Shown here: positions 1 to 8,407 of the stretch, piece by piece
How the letters are laid out: every line of letters starts with the position of its first letter
Numbering within the stretch: the stretch's first letter is position 1
Source: Paenibacillus cremeus
Lineage (GTDB): Bacteria; Bacillota; Bacilli; Paenibacillales; NBRC-103111
Assembly (NCBI RefSeq): GCF_007786445.1
Contig: NZ_VNJI01000012.1
Span: 62,001 to 126,000 of the forward strand
Length of the DNA stretch: 64,000 nucleotides
Direction of reading: 5' to 3'
The notes under the pieces: generated by a model
Database searches by the model: none
Seen by the model: only the letters and a program-made list of their open reading frames with translations
Told to the model about the DNA's origin: nothing
Position numbers and translations under genes: made by a program

Positions 1-255
1 CATGGCCGTCTTGTAATCGCGTTTGTTCGTCTTGGTGGCGAGAAAATATTCCGACCGGCGATGGGAAATACTATCCCCAATGATCTCTTCGCTGTTGCGG
101 TAGCCCGCCGCGGTATCAATATAGTTAATTCCTTCGTCCAGCGCGTAGTTCAGCGCCGCCTTCGCCTGCTCGAACGGTACGCCCGGCAGGTTCATCGCTC
201 CAAAACCAAGCGAGGATACGCGGTGTCCTGTTTGGCCAAACATCGTATAGCGCAC
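1..255 (-). CDS. Aldo/keto reductase, N-terminal part (cut by window edge)
   Basis: The first 85 codons of an NAD(P)H-dependent aldo/keto reductase are visible; the rest lies beyond position 1. The family reduces aldehydes and ketones in the cytoplasm on a TIM barrel. The catalytic signature is present: Asp47 in YIDTAAGY, Tyr52 followed by RNSEEIIG, and Lys75 in FLATKTNK. I place the start at a GTG at 255 because AAGGGAGA lies about ten bases upstream. An in-frame ATG at 282 has no ribosome site. The gene follows the rsgI terminator and is probably its own transcription unit. The substrate cannot be told from this part. Confidence 0.85.
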   Translation of the reverse strand, partial: MRYTMFGQTGHRVSSLGFGAMNLPGVPFEQAKAALNYALDEGINYIDTAAGYRNSEEIIGDSISHRRSEYFLATKTNKRDYKTAM

Positions 256-377
256 GAAAGTTTCATCTCCCTTTGGCATCATGAATAATATGTATGAATA
301 CCTACAATTATACATCAAATGATAATCAAGATGCGACCTTTCTCTTGCAAACGCTGTCAAAAAAGTCCATGCCCAGT

Positions 378-416
378 AAAAAACACAGCGGACCGAAAAA
401 AGGGCGGACCGCTGTG
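378..416 (-). terminator. Rho-independent terminator of sigI-rsgI
   Basis: Arms at 384-395 and 405-416 (CACAGCGGACCG against CGGACCGCTGTG, one mismatch) form a hairpin read on the minus strand, followed by six T (378-383). It lies about 35 bases after the rsgI stop. Confidence 0.85.
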
Positions 417-449
417 CTGTTATAAGTGCGCTTTGCCTAACCTTGGAGA

Positions 450-1931
450 TTACGATTTCCGGCCGGAGTCATTCGAATCCTTCTTGTCATCGTCTTTCTT
501 CTTGGAGTCGTCGGACTTACGCCCGTCATCCTTCTTGTCTTGCTCTTTTTTCTGCTCTTCAGCCTTCTGTTTTAGTTCCTCTAAGCGCCGGTCCGCTTCT
601 TCGCGCCGGCGCTCCTCTTCACTTTTCTTGGCATCGTCTTTCTTCTTGTCGTCCTCGTTGCTGTTACTGTTGCCGTTGCCACGCGAATCGTCTTTCGAAT
701 CCTTGGAATCATTCTTCTTGTCGTTGTTCTTCGAATCATCGTTAGACTTATTGTCTCCGGGACGCACGTTGCCAGGACCTGTGGCTCCTGGCTTCGTTTG
801 CGAATTCGGCGTTGGGGTCGGGCTCGGACGAGTGGTAGCCGGCTTGTTATCCTTCCGGTCATCCTTCTTATCGTCCGACTTATTGTCCTTCCCATTGCTC
901 GATCCTCCGCTGCCGTTCGTCGTTCCCGGCTTTCTCGGATCGTCTTTGCCGTTCTGGTTGTTCGAGGAACCGTTCGAATTATTCGAGCCGTTCGAGCCGC
1001 TTTGTCCGTTCTTCGCCGGCGTATTCGATGAGTTCGACGAGCTTTTCGCGTTCCCATTGTTGTCTTTCTTGTCCTTGAGCTTATCCTCCAGCTTCTTATC
1101 CAGCTGTCCCGACTTCTCCTCATCGACCAGCTTCTTGTAATCCGCCTTCGAAGGAAGCGCTCCTGGTTGAATCAGCTTGGCGACCTCCGGCTTCTCTTTG
1201 GAAATCTGCAGCACCGATTCCTTCTTGAGCTCGTCGAGCGTAATGTCGGTGCCGCTGTTCTTCGCGTTGAGGTAGACCGCATATTTCCCCGTCGAAACCC
1301 CGTTCTGCACCGCCGCTTCACGAACCTCCTGCGGGGCGGCAAATGCAGCCACCTGATACGAGCTCACTTGAGTCGGATGCGTCGTCTCAATGTGCTTCGT
1401 CACCTGCTGGCGCAATTTCTCCGCGATCGCCGTGTCGCTGACCTTGGTATTATCACCAACAGCCGTGCTGGCAATGACAATTTCGGCTTCTCCCCGGGCG
1501 AGCGATTTTTGCTCCGCCTTATCAAGGAGCTTACCGGCAACGTTCTCCAGTGATTTCCCCTTATAATCGACGGTTTGGATCAGATCTACGCCGTCATCAT
1601 TCAGTCCTCGGAGCTCGATGACGTTCTCCTTCACATCCAATCCCATCTCTATACTCGGATTGATGTCCATCGAAACATAGGCTACCACTTCCGGGCTGCC
1701 CAGCTTGCCGTTAAAGCTGGCAAACAGCACCAAGCAGAAAATCACGGCAGCGGCGATGGCTGATCTGCCCGCTACAGACGGGCTTCGCCAGTTGATACCG
1801 GCATCGGCGTACACAATCTCTTCGCCGATTTCACAATTTCTCTTTTTCCGCGATACGCGTTGGAATTTGCCGTCCGACCGCATCACGATAATGCTTCTGT
1901 CCGTGATTTCCATCACGATGCCTTTATTCAT
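450..1931 (-). CDS. rsgI: RsgI-type membrane anti-sigma factor
   Basis: This is the anti-sigma factor that holds SigI at the membrane. It has about 493 residues. The cytoplasmic RsgI_N domain covers residues 1-50 (start MNKGIVMEITDRS). One membrane segment lies at about 56-73. The outer domain begins with YVSMDINPSIE near residue 90; the Asn-Pro there matches the conserved self-cleavage region known for RsgI proteins. After about residue 300 the chain is low-complexity Ser/Asn/Asp/Lys/Gly, probably a wall-spanning linker, with no recognisable sugar-binding or enzyme domain at the end. The ATG start overlaps the sigI stop by eight bases, so translation is probably coupled. A longer reading from 1997 runs into sigI and is less likely. 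Confidence 0.88.
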   Translation of the reverse strand: MNKGIVMEITDRSIIVMRSDGKFQRVSRKKRNCEIGEEIVYADAGINWRSPSVAGRSAIAAAVIFCLVLFASFNGKLGSPEVVAYVSMDINPSIEMGLDVKENVIELRGLNDDGVDLIQTVDYKGKSLENVAGKLLDKAEQKSLARGEAEIVIASTAVGDNTKVSDTAIAEKLRQQVTKHIETTHPTQVSSYQVAAFAAPQEVREAAVQNGVSTGKYAVYLNAKNSGTDITLDELKKESVLQISKEKPEVAKLIQPGALPSKADYKKLVDEEKSGQLDKKLEDKLKDKKDNNGNAKSSSNSSNTPAKNGQSGSNGSNNSNGSSNNQNGKDDPRKPGTTNGSGGSSNGKDNKSDDKKDDRKDNKPATTRPSPTPTPNSQTKPGATGPGNVRPGDNKSNDDSKNNDKKNDSKDSKDDSRGNGNSNSNEDDKKKDDAKKSEEERRREEADRRLEELKQKAEEQKKEQDKKDDGRKSDDSKKKDDDKKDSNDSGRKS

Positions 1932-2739
1932 TCGCTGCCCCCCCTTCCCCATCGTCTCTAATATGTAGGTATTCTCTAAGATACGGATAGGGCCCATGAT
2001 AAATCAGAGCGACGGCAATGAGAAACTTGCGGTTGCGCTCCAACGTCTTCCGGGACACCTGTGCCTGATCGAGCAGTTCCTTGATCGGCAGCATCCGTTT
2101 GGCGAGCATGATCCGCATGAGCTCCGGCTCACTTGACAGCTTCTTGGCAATGCCGAACAGCGCTTGGCGCGAATCGTCATGCTTCGGTGAGGAATCCACC
2201 AAATCACCGAACTGAATGCCAAATTCCATCAGGCAGCGGTTCAGATCCAAAATCTCGCTGCGGCGTTCTTCCATCCCTTTTTGCTTTTCATACTGCTCAA
2301 TCGCTTGATGGATTTCGATCGGATTGACGACATTGTCCTCTTCGTCCTCCACCTCAAATGTGCTGTAAGGAATTTGCTGCGAGAATCGCTGCTCCTTACG
2401 GACATAGTCAATCAGCCTGCGGCGAATAACCTGTTCGGCAAACCCCAGGAAAGACCTTCCGGCTTGCGCCGAAAACTGATTGATCGCTTCATTAAAAGCC
2501 CCCAGCGCAATGCTGAATTCATCGTCTCGGGCCGGGTCTACATAACGTTTACAAAATCTGCTCGTCACCTTGGCTACATACGGTTGATAATCCGTAATAA
2601 ACTGGTTGCGCAGACGTAGATCACCTTCTTGGATGCAGATTACAATCTCTTCCGGAGTTTGTATGTCCGCCGGATCCGGGTGGTGAGTCTGACGCTTCCC
2701 TAGAAACTTCTTAAATAAAACAAGCAGCAATCGTTCCAC
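1924..2739 (-). CDS. sigI: RNA polymerase sigma factor SigI
   Basis: A 271-residue sigma factor of the SigI family, which in Bacilli and Clostridia responds to heat or envelope and polysaccharide signals. The region-2-like block SFLGFAEQVIRRRLIDYVRK and a C-terminal helix-turn-helix (QAQVSRKTLERNRKFL) are visible. It is followed by its anti-sigma partner rsgI with overlapping stop and start codons. The start is either GTG at 2739 or TTG at 2730. The TTG has GAGGTGG five bases upstream and fits the ribosome site better; it would remove three residues. A SigI-type promoter lies just upstream, so autoregulation is likely. Confidence 0.9.
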   Translation of the reverse strand: MERLLLVLFKKFLGKRQTHHPDPADIQTPEEIVICIQEGDLRLRNQFITDYQPYVAKVTSRFCKRYVDPARDDEFSIALGAFNEAINQFSAQAGRSFLGFAEQVIRRRLIDYVRKEQRFSQQIPYSTFEVEDEEDNVVNPIEIHQAIEQYEKQKGMEERRSEILDLNRCLMEFGIQFGDLVDSSPKHDDSRQALFGIAKKLSSEPELMRIMLAKRMLPIKELLDQAQVSRKTLERNRKFLIAVALIYHGPYPYLREYLHIRDDGEGGAANE

Positions 2740-2753
2740 CTCACACTAAATTT

Positions 2754-2782
2754 TTCGCTACAGTTACATGAATTACGGGGGT
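2754..2782 (-). promoter_or_regulatory. SigI-type autoregulatory promoter of sigI-rsgI
   Basis: On the minus strand ACCCCC (2782-2777) is followed after 19 bases by CGAA (2757-2754), 15 bases before the first possible sigI start. ACCCCC and CGAA are the elements known for SigI promoters in Bacillus and Clostridium. The match is visible; its use by SigI is inference. Confidence 0.55.
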
Positions 2783-3050
2783 CTTTGGGAGGATAGCCGA
2801 GCCCATTTACATAGAAATTTTTGGAGTGTAAAGGAGACCGACCCCAGAGCGTGTATTCACAAAAAAACGCCCCTCTACCACGATTTCAGCAGACCTAAAA
2901 AGAAGCAGTCCGGGCTGCAAAACATCATGCTCCGGCAGCTCCGCTCTCGGCGGACGAACAGGCGGCGGCGACAAAGTTCAAATCGAACTCCTGCACAACG
3001 CATGTCCCTGCAAAAAATAACGCGGTAAGGGACGTAAGGAATAGGTAAAC
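2783..3050. other. Intergenic region without recognised feature
   Basis: Sequence between the sigI promoter and the zinc-ribbon gene. I see no coding frame with a ribosome site, no tRNA and no convincing hairpin with a T run. No clear terminator for the zinc-ribbon gene is present here. Confidence 0.4.
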
Positions 3051-3479
3051 TTAAAGACTGCCTCGCACTGATTTCTTGGACTTCAGCTTATGACGTCGCT
3101 GACTGAGCGTGTTCAGCCGCTTCTTGAGCTGCTGCTCCCACTCGGCATCACCGATCTCCTTGGCCACCATGAGCAGATCCAGTGCCATATCAATTTGACT
3201 GCGCACCACTTCCAGCGGATCCTCATTCTCGTTGTTCACACAATTTTCAAACAGCTCGTTTGGATCGCGATGCTCCACGTATTCCGCGAAGTCTACCTCG
3301 TGAGCACCATCACCATGCGCATAATCAGCTAAAATTTCATATTCATTTTCGACCATGTGGTGCACTTCCACCCGATGGCAAACCGGACAAAACAACAGCG
3401 GCACATTGTGGATTTGCGTCCGGATATGTTTTAACGTCCCTTTGGTACCCAGCATACTGGCTCCGCAGCAAAAACTCAT
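3051..3479 (-). CDS. Zinc-ribbon protein of unknown function (YgiT/MqsA-like N-terminus)
   Basis: A 142-residue soluble protein. Cys4-Cys5 and Cys31-Pro-Val-Cys34 make a short zinc ribbon. The stretch NVPLLFCPVC resembles the NVP..-C..C pattern of YgiT/MqsA-type zinc fingers. The middle is acidic (HGDGAHEVDFAEYVEHRD), and the C-terminal 60 residues are predicted helical and end very basic (RRHKLKSKKS). There is no helix-turn-helix domain as in MqsA and no toxin partner beside it, so it should not be called an antitoxin. The gene stands alone. Function unknown. Confidence 0.7.
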   Translation of the reverse strand: MSFCCGASMLGTKGTLKHIRTQIHNVPLLFCPVCHRVEVHHMVENEYEILADYAHGDGAHEVDFAEYVEHRDPNELFENCVNNENEDPLEVVRSQIDMALDLLMVAKEIGDAEWEQQLKKRLNTLSQRRHKLKSKKSVRGSL

Positions 3480-3827
3480 AAACTACGCCCCCTGTTCTTA
3501 CTACCCTGTTTGTACAATATATTGAATTGCGAGCTGTTTCGTGTTTTGACTTTGGCGCATGACTTGCCGGTATCTAAACGTTATTCGACCTCAAGGTACA
3601 AAACTCCTCTTTTTTCACTGCAAAAAGGAGTCAGTTAAATGTTTCCTCCATATAAATACGATGCCTCTCGCATACTTCACCATATGAATAAAGCCAAACA
3701 CATTATGTTAGTCTAAACCGCGCTGCGCCCGCATAAAATAAAGCACACTGCGCGAAAACCCGTGATGTTAGCCCATTCTCGTGCAGACAGCGCTGCGCCC
3801 AAGTCCCTGGAAGGAGAGGATGACCTA
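3480..3827. other. Intergenic region with imperfect inverted repeat
   Basis: About 350 bases between divergent genes. An imperfect inverted repeat sits at about 3602-3634 (ACTCCTCTTTTTT, then AAAAAGGAGT); it lacks a clean T run and is not called a terminator. I could not assign a promoter. Confidence 0.35.
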
Positions 3828-4043
3828 ATGTTGAAACTGATTCCAATTGGTTCGAAGCAAATTGCGTTTGTCCGGTATGACGACGAATCTTCCCAGATGC
3901 TCATACAATACCATACAGGCCAGACATTTACATGCAGCGGGGTCAATCCGGACCAGTATCAATTGCTGCTGCAGTCTCCCAACCGTTATGATCTCATTAT
4001 GAAATTGACGGGGGACAAAAGCGACCTTCCTCCACAACCCTAA
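3828..4043 (+). CDS. KTSC-domain protein
   Basis: A 71-residue protein matching the KTSC domain almost end to end. The strand pattern QIAFVRYDDESSQMLIQYHTG is followed by GQTFTCSGVNPDQYQLLLQS, parallel to the family's 'value, G, Y, V, P, Y, L' layout. KTSC domains occur alone or fused to nucleases and Lys-tRNA synthetases; their molecular role is not settled. The ATG at 3828 has AAGGAGAGG eight bases upstream. An upstream in-frame ATG at 3762 has no ribosome site. The gene is monocistronic. Confidence 0.72.
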   Translation: MLKLIPIGSKQIAFVRYDDESSQMLIQYHTGQTFTCSGVNPDQYQLLLQSPNRYDLIMKLTGDKSDLPPQP

Positions 4044-4500
4044 TAAGAGAAGCTCCTGTGCTATCCCTGTTTGGTCGCTACGTTTAACGTCTCTGATCGG
4101 ACTCATCCCCAATCTCCACTTCGATTGCAGCCCCAGGACATCGAACCCCACGATGCCCCGCTGCAGGACCGGATTGGAGATTATTTTTTTCGGTATGCAA
4201 TCTAGCGACATCGGGAACACTAGGTTCATAGATTCAAAGCAGCCTCAAGCAAAAAAATGTGCCATTTTACCTATTCGTATCCGTTTTCATGCGTTTTCAT
4301 GGATTGACCAGTTTGGCAGAATTAGGTACTCTAGAGGTATCTATACAGAATCTTCCACCTGATATAGATACCTCTGTAGGTATCTATACAGAATTTTCCT
4401 CTTGTTATAGATACTCTAGATGGATCCAGCCAGACATACTCTCTGAACGAAAAAACCTCTAGTGAAACAAGATAGCATACTAGATTGTAGAAGGATGTGG
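4044..4500. other. Intergenic region holding tandem hairpins upstream of the GH15 gene
   Basis: Apart from the paired palindromes at 4333-4418, described separately, I see no gene or obvious terminator here. The spacing to the GH15 start suggests that the hairpins lie in its leader or operator region. Confidence 0.45.
4333..4418. repeat. Two tandem palindromic units
   Basis: Unit one pairs AGAGGTATCTATA (4333-4345) with TATAGATACCTCT (4363-4375): a perfect 13-bp stem with a 17-base loop. Unit two pairs GTATCTATA (4380-4388) with TATAGATAC (4406-4414). The left halves are also direct repeats (AGGTATCTATACAGAAT at 4336-4352 and 4379-4395). No T run follows, so these are not simple terminators. 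Confidence 0.8.
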
Positions 4501-6483
4501 GTGGATTTGCCTAGACATTTAGTCATCGGAAACGGGAAGTTTTTGATCAATCTCGACCAGCATACGTTTATGCGCGACTTGTATTATCCGTATGTCGGTC
4601 AATTAAACCACGTCGGTGGCTATCAATGCCGAGTTGGCTTGTGGGTGGACGGGGCCTTTTCCTGGCTGTCCGACCCGGAGTGGAACATCCATCTCTCCTA
4701 TGCGGAGGATTCTCTCGTCACGGAGGTGCATGCGTCCCATTATCATCTGGGGATTACGCTGCTCATTAACGATGGGGTACATCAACGCGAGGATATTTAT
4801 CTGAAACGCGTGCAAATTCACAATCACTGGGACACCGTGCGCGAGGTACGCATGTTCTTTAACCAGGACCTCGTCATTAACGAGACCGAGGTGGGCGATA
4901 CTGCCGCTTACTATCCTCAGAACAACACGGTATTTCATTATAAAAAAGACCGCTACTTCATGTTCAGCGGCCTTGCCGGCAACGACGGACTGTATCAGTA
5001 TACAACCGGCGTGAAGCGCTTCTATAATGCCGAGGGCACCTGGCGCGATGCGGAGGACGGTCACCTGATGGGCAATGCGATCGCCCAAGGCTCGGTCGAC
5101 AGCACCGTCAGCCTCCGTCTGCACGTGCCGCCGAATGCGCAGGATCGACTGTATTACTGGATGACCGCCGGGAAGAACCTCGAGGAGGTCAAGAAGCTCG
5201 ACGCCTATGTCAAAGAGAGCCATCCCGACAAGCTGCTCGAGCGCACCAAAATTTACTGGCAGCGCTGGGCCAACAAATCCGAGCAAGCGTATGGCGACTT
5301 AAGCGAGGCCTGCATCCGGCTCTATAAGCAAAGTCTGCTCATCGTCCGAACGCAGACTGACGTGAACGGCGCGATCATCGCGGCGAACGATTCCGATATT
5401 ATGCAATCCAACCGGGATCACTACAGCTATATGTGGCCTCGGGACGGCGCTCTGATCGCCTATGCCATGACCATGGCCGGGTATCAGGGCATGATTACGC
5501 CATTTTTCCACTTCTGTGCCAACCAGCTTTCGCCGGAGGGCTATCTGCATCATAAATACAATCCCGACGGGACCGTCGGCTCCAGCTGGCACCCGTACTT
5601 GAACGGCGGCAACATGCAGCTGCCGATCCAAGAAGATGAGACGGCGCTGGTGCTGTTCGCTCTTTGGCAGGATTATGTGCGCCACGGCGACCTGGAGCTG
5701 CCGCAATCACTCTACCGCGATCTGATTCGCCGGGCCGCCCGCTTCATGTCCAGCTACATCGAGTATGACTTGAACCTGCCGAAGCCGAGCTACGATCTGT
5801 GGGAGGAGCGCTACGGCATCTTCACCTTCACCTCCTCGGCGGTTTATGGCGGCCTGATCGCTGCGGCCAATTTCTGCAGCCTGTTCGGCGACGAGGAACG
5901 CGCGAGCCGCTACCGTCACACGGCCGAGAAGATCAAATCAGGCATCCTGACACGGCTGTGGGATGAAGAGGCGGGCCGCTTCGTGCGCGGGCTTTATCTC
6001 GACAACGGCGTATGGGTGAAAGACAAAACGCTCGAAAGCAGCGTCTACGGCATCTTCGAATTCGGCGTGCTGCCGGCCGACGATCCGCGTGTGGTGAGCA
6101 CGATGAAGGCCAACCGCGATGGGCTGACGATCAAAACAAGCATTGGTGGTGTTGCACGGTACTACCACGACTATTACTTCCAGCGCTCGTCCGATATTGA
6201 GAACATTCCAGGCAACCCGTGGATTATCTGTACGCTTTGGATTGCCGAGTGGGAGATCGAATGCGCGAAGACGCTGGCTGATCTGGAATCGCCAAGACGG
6301 ACGCTGGAATGGGTCGTAGCCCATGCGATGGAAAGCGGCATCCTGCCGGAGCAGCTCGATCCCATGAACGGCGGACCGGTCTCGGTTGCTCCACTCACTT
6401 GGTCGCACGCAACGTATGTGCTGACGGTCGTGAAGTACAGAGAGAAGTACCAGAAGCTGAGCAAAGCGGGGGTCAAATCGTGA
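4501..6483 (+). CDS. Glycoside hydrolase family 15 (glucoamylase-like)
   Basis: About 660 residues in the two-domain layout of bacterial GH15 enzymes: an N-terminal beta-sandwich (to about residue 260) and an (alpha/alpha)6 catalytic barrel. Visible family motifs are WPRDG near residue 312, the catalytic-acid region DLWEERYG near 434, and EQLDP...VAPLTWSHA near 616-635. Such enzymes release glucose from alpha-glucans or cleave related glucosides. There is no signal peptide, so it acts inside the cell. The GTG at 4501 has AGAAGG six bases upstream and starts VDLPRHLVIGNG as in relatives. An earlier GTG at 4462 has no ribosome site. The gene is alone and ends in a strong terminator. Confidence 0.88.
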   Translation: MDLPRHLVIGNGKFLINLDQHTFMRDLYYPYVGQLNHVGGYQCRVGLWVDGAFSWLSDPEWNIHLSYAEDSLVTEVHASHYHLGITLLINDGVHQREDIYLKRVQIHNHWDTVREVRMFFNQDLVINETEVGDTAAYYPQNNTVFHYKKDRYFMFSGLAGNDGLYQYTTGVKRFYNAEGTWRDAEDGHLMGNAIAQGSVDSTVSLRLHVPPNAQDRLYYWMTAGKNLEEVKKLDAYVKESHPDKLLERTKIYWQRWANKSEQAYGDLSEACIRLYKQSLLIVRTQTDVNGAIIAANDSDIMQSNRDHYSYMWPRDGALIAYAMTMAGYQGMITPFFHFCANQLSPEGYLHHKYNPDGTVGSSWHPYLNGGNMQLPIQEDETALVLFALWQDYVRHGDLELPQSLYRDLIRRAARFMSSYIEYDLNLPKPSYDLWEERYGIFTFTSSAVYGGLIAAANFCSLFGDEERASRYRHTAEKIKSGILTRLWDEEAGRFVRGLYLDNGVWVKDKTLESSVYGIFEFGVLPADDPRVVSTMKANRDGLTIKTSIGGVARYYHDYYFQRSSDIENIPGNPWIICTLWIAEWEIECAKTLADLESPRRTLEWVVAHAMESGILPEQLDPMNGGPVSVAPLTWSHATYVLTVVKYREKYQKLSKAGVKS

Positions 6484-6492
6484 TTCATTTAC

Positions 6493-6534
6493 CGTCCGAG
6501 CGTCGGAATTATCCGATGCTTCGGGCGTTTTTTT
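6493..6534 (+). terminator. Terminator of the GH15 gene
   Basis: A GC-rich hairpin with arms at 6493-6507 and about 6512-6527 (CGTCCGAGCGTCGGA against TCCGATGCTTCGGGCG, with G-U pairs) is followed by seven T. Confidence 0.85.
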
Positions 6535-6620
6535 ATGCCATGCAAAAAAACTCCTCCCCAGCCCCCAAGTAGCCTTGGTCTAGGAAAGAGCTTGCTTCCA
6601 CCTATTCATGTGCAGTTCTT

Positions 6621-7004
6621 TTACTCGTGGCCATATGTCGCTTCGTACTTCGCCGCGTCCCACAGCCGCTCCAGCTCGGATGGATCGCTCATTTCCACGA
6701 CGATCATCCAGCCCTCCTGATAGGGCGACATATTGATCGCTCCCGGCTCCTTGTCCAGCTTGCGGTTAATTTCAACCACCTTGCCGGAGACCGGCGCGTA
6801 CAGCTCGGACACCGTCTTCACCGACTCCATGCTGCCGAACGGCTCGCCCGCTTGCAGCGTATCTCCTGCCTGCGGAAGCTCGACGAACACGATCATGCCG
6901 AACTCCTCTTGAGCAAAATCGGTCATGCCGATGACCGCGTGATTCCCTTCCACACGGACCCACTCATGATTCTCGCTGTATTTTAAGTCCTTTACTACGT
7001 CCAT
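6621..7004 (-). CDS. gcvH: Glycine cleavage system H protein
   Basis: A 127-residue lipoyl carrier that shuttles the aminomethyl group between the P, T and L proteins of glycine cleavage. In Firmicutes it also serves as the lipoyl donor for other enzymes. The lipoylated lysine is Lys63 in [11 protein letters not shown]. The start [15 protein letters not shown] at 7004 has AAGGGGG about ten bases upstream; a longer reading from 7034 is unlikely. No other gcv gene is nearby, which is common in Bacilli where gcvH stands alone. No glycine riboswitch is seen. Confidence 0.93.
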   Translation of the reverse strand: MDVVKDLKYSENHEWVRVEGNHAVIGMTDFAQEEFGMIVFVELPQAGDTLQAGEPFGSMESVKTVSELYAPVSGKVVEINRKLDKEPGAINMSPYQEGWMIVVEMSDPSELERLWDAAKYEATYGHE

Positions 7005-7062
7005 ATTGGCTCTGCCCCCTTCATCTTTGCTCAATTAGTTTATATTACCATACCCCTTCCCA

Positions 7063-7098
7063 CAAAAAAAACTCCCAGGACCCGACGGATCCTAGGAG
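7063..7098 (-). terminator. Terminator of leuB
   Basis: Arms at about 7072-7082 and 7088-7098 (CTCCCAGGACC against GGATCCTAGGAG, G-U pairs allowed) on the minus strand, followed by a T run (7063-7070). It separates leuB from gcvH. Confidence 0.8.
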
Positions 7099-7115
7099 CT
7101 TTACTTTATTATTTA

Positions 7116-8195
7116 TTATTTACGGATCGCGTTCACGATCAGCTCGCCCATCGCAACAGTGCCGATGGCTTTGCTCTTGTCTACGGCGATATCGCCCGTA
7201 CGGTGGCCTGCATCCAGCACTTCCTTCACGGCGCGCTCGATCGCTTCTGCCGCATCGTGGTAGCCGAACGTCAAGCGGAACATCAGCGCTACGGACAAGA
7301 TCGTGGCGATCGGGTTCGCGATGCCTTGGCCCGCGATGTCCGGTGCCGAGCCGTGTACCGGCTCGTACAAGCCGAAGGCGCCTTCGCCCAAGGAAGCGGA
7401 GGACAGCATCCCGATGGAGCCGGTCAGCATAGCCGCTTCGTCGCTCAAGATATCGCCGAACATGTTCTCGGTCACGATGACGTCGAAGCTGGCAGGGCGG
7501 CGGAGCAGCTGCATTGCGCAGTTGTCTACCAGTACGTGCTCCAGCTCAACATCCGGATAGTCAGCAGCGATGCGGATGACGGTTTCTCTCCACAGGCGGG
7601 ATGTTTCCAGCACGTTCGCTTTGTCGACCGAAGCCAGACGCTTGCTGCGAGTCCGTGCGATCTCGAATGCTTGACGAACGATGCGTTCGATTTCGTTGAC
7701 GTTGTATACGCAAGTATCCACGGCTTCTTGACCGTTCTCACCTTCGCGGCGGAACTTCTCGCCGAAGTAGATGCCGCCAGTCAGCTCACGAACCACGATC
7801 AGGTCGGTGCCTTCGAGCACTTCCGGCTTCAGCGTGGACGCTTCCTTCAGGCAATCGAAGACGTTCGCCGGGCGAATGTTCGAGAACAAGCCGAGCGCTT
7901 TACGGATGCCGAGCAGTCCGGTTTCTGGACGCAGCTCCTTCGGATTGCTGTCCCATTTCGGGCCGCCGACAGCGCCAAGCAGCACGGCATCGGATTTTTT
8001 ACACATTTGCAGTGTTTCTTCCGGCAGTGGAGTACCTTTCTCATCAATCGCGATCCCGCCGAACAAGCCATGCTCGAATTCGAAGCCATAGCCGAATACT
8101 TCCTCGGTCTTCTTCATTACTTTGATTGCTTCCGCTACGACTTCAGGGCCGATTCCGTCCCCGCCGATGACGGCGATTTTTTTCACGTCTGCCAT
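7116..8195 (-). CDS. leuB: 3-isopropylmalate dehydrogenase
   Basis: A 359-residue NAD-dependent decarboxylating dehydrogenase that converts 3-isopropylmalate to 2-oxoisocaproate in leucine synthesis. The start [16 protein letters not shown], the substrate-arginine region [12 protein letters not shown], and the family signature [14 protein letters not shown]...GSIGML are present. Length is normal. The ATG is preceded by GAGGAGTG. leuA, leuC and leuD are not in the window, and leuB is divided from ilvBNC by an aminotransferase gene on the other strand. It therefore has its own promoter rather than being part of an ilv-leu operon. Confidence 0.95.
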   Translation of the reverse strand: MADVKKIAVIGGDGIGPEVVAEAIKVMKKTEEVFGYGFEFEHGLFGGIAIDEKGTPLPEETLQMCKKSDAVLLGAVGGPKWDSNPKELRPETGLLGIRKALGLFSNIRPANVFDCLKEASTLKPEVLEGTDLIVVRELTGGIYFGEKFRREGENGQEAVDTCVYNVNEIERIVRQAFEIARTRSKRLASVDKANVLETSRLWRETVIRIAADYPDVELEHVLVDNCAMQLLRRPASFDVIVTENMFGDILSDEAAMLTGSIGMLSSASLGEGAFGLYEPVHGSAPDIAGQGIANPIATILSVALMFRLTFGYHDAAEAIERAVKEVLDAGHRTGDIAVDKSKAIGTVAMGELIVNAIRK

Positions 8196-8407
8196 TTACA
8201 TTCACTCCTCAATAAATTCTGAAATTAGTTATCTCAGTTGTAGCATAACCTACTAGTCGTTGACAAAGATATAAAAGCTATCATCGCGATAGGCAATAAC
8301 TATAGGAGTGACAGAAATAGCAAAGATTGTGTTGCGGCATGGAAAGGATTAAAATAAGCCTTAATAGTTTTTTCGTCGTTGAAACCATTACCAGAAGGAG
8401 TCCTGTC

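Noticed and set aside
319..1140. Long plus-strand open frame of 273 codons, rich in Ser, Phe and Leu
   Set aside because: It is the antisense shadow of the low-complexity tail of RsgI; it has no ribosome site and no protein-like pattern.
2783..3050. Terminator candidate with a T run at 2867-2873 region
   Set aside because: The bases around the A/T run do not form a stable hairpin.
3051..3479. Antitoxin MqsA for the zinc-ribbon protein
   Set aside because: Only the N-terminal zinc-finger pattern fits; no DNA-binding domain and no toxin gene adjacent.
7203..8222. Plus-strand frame of 339 codons opposite leuB
   Set aside because: Antisense shadow of leuB, which is unambiguous.
8260..8265. TTGACA upstream of the aminotransferase gene
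   Set aside because: No -10 box lies at 16-18 bases; promoter not called.
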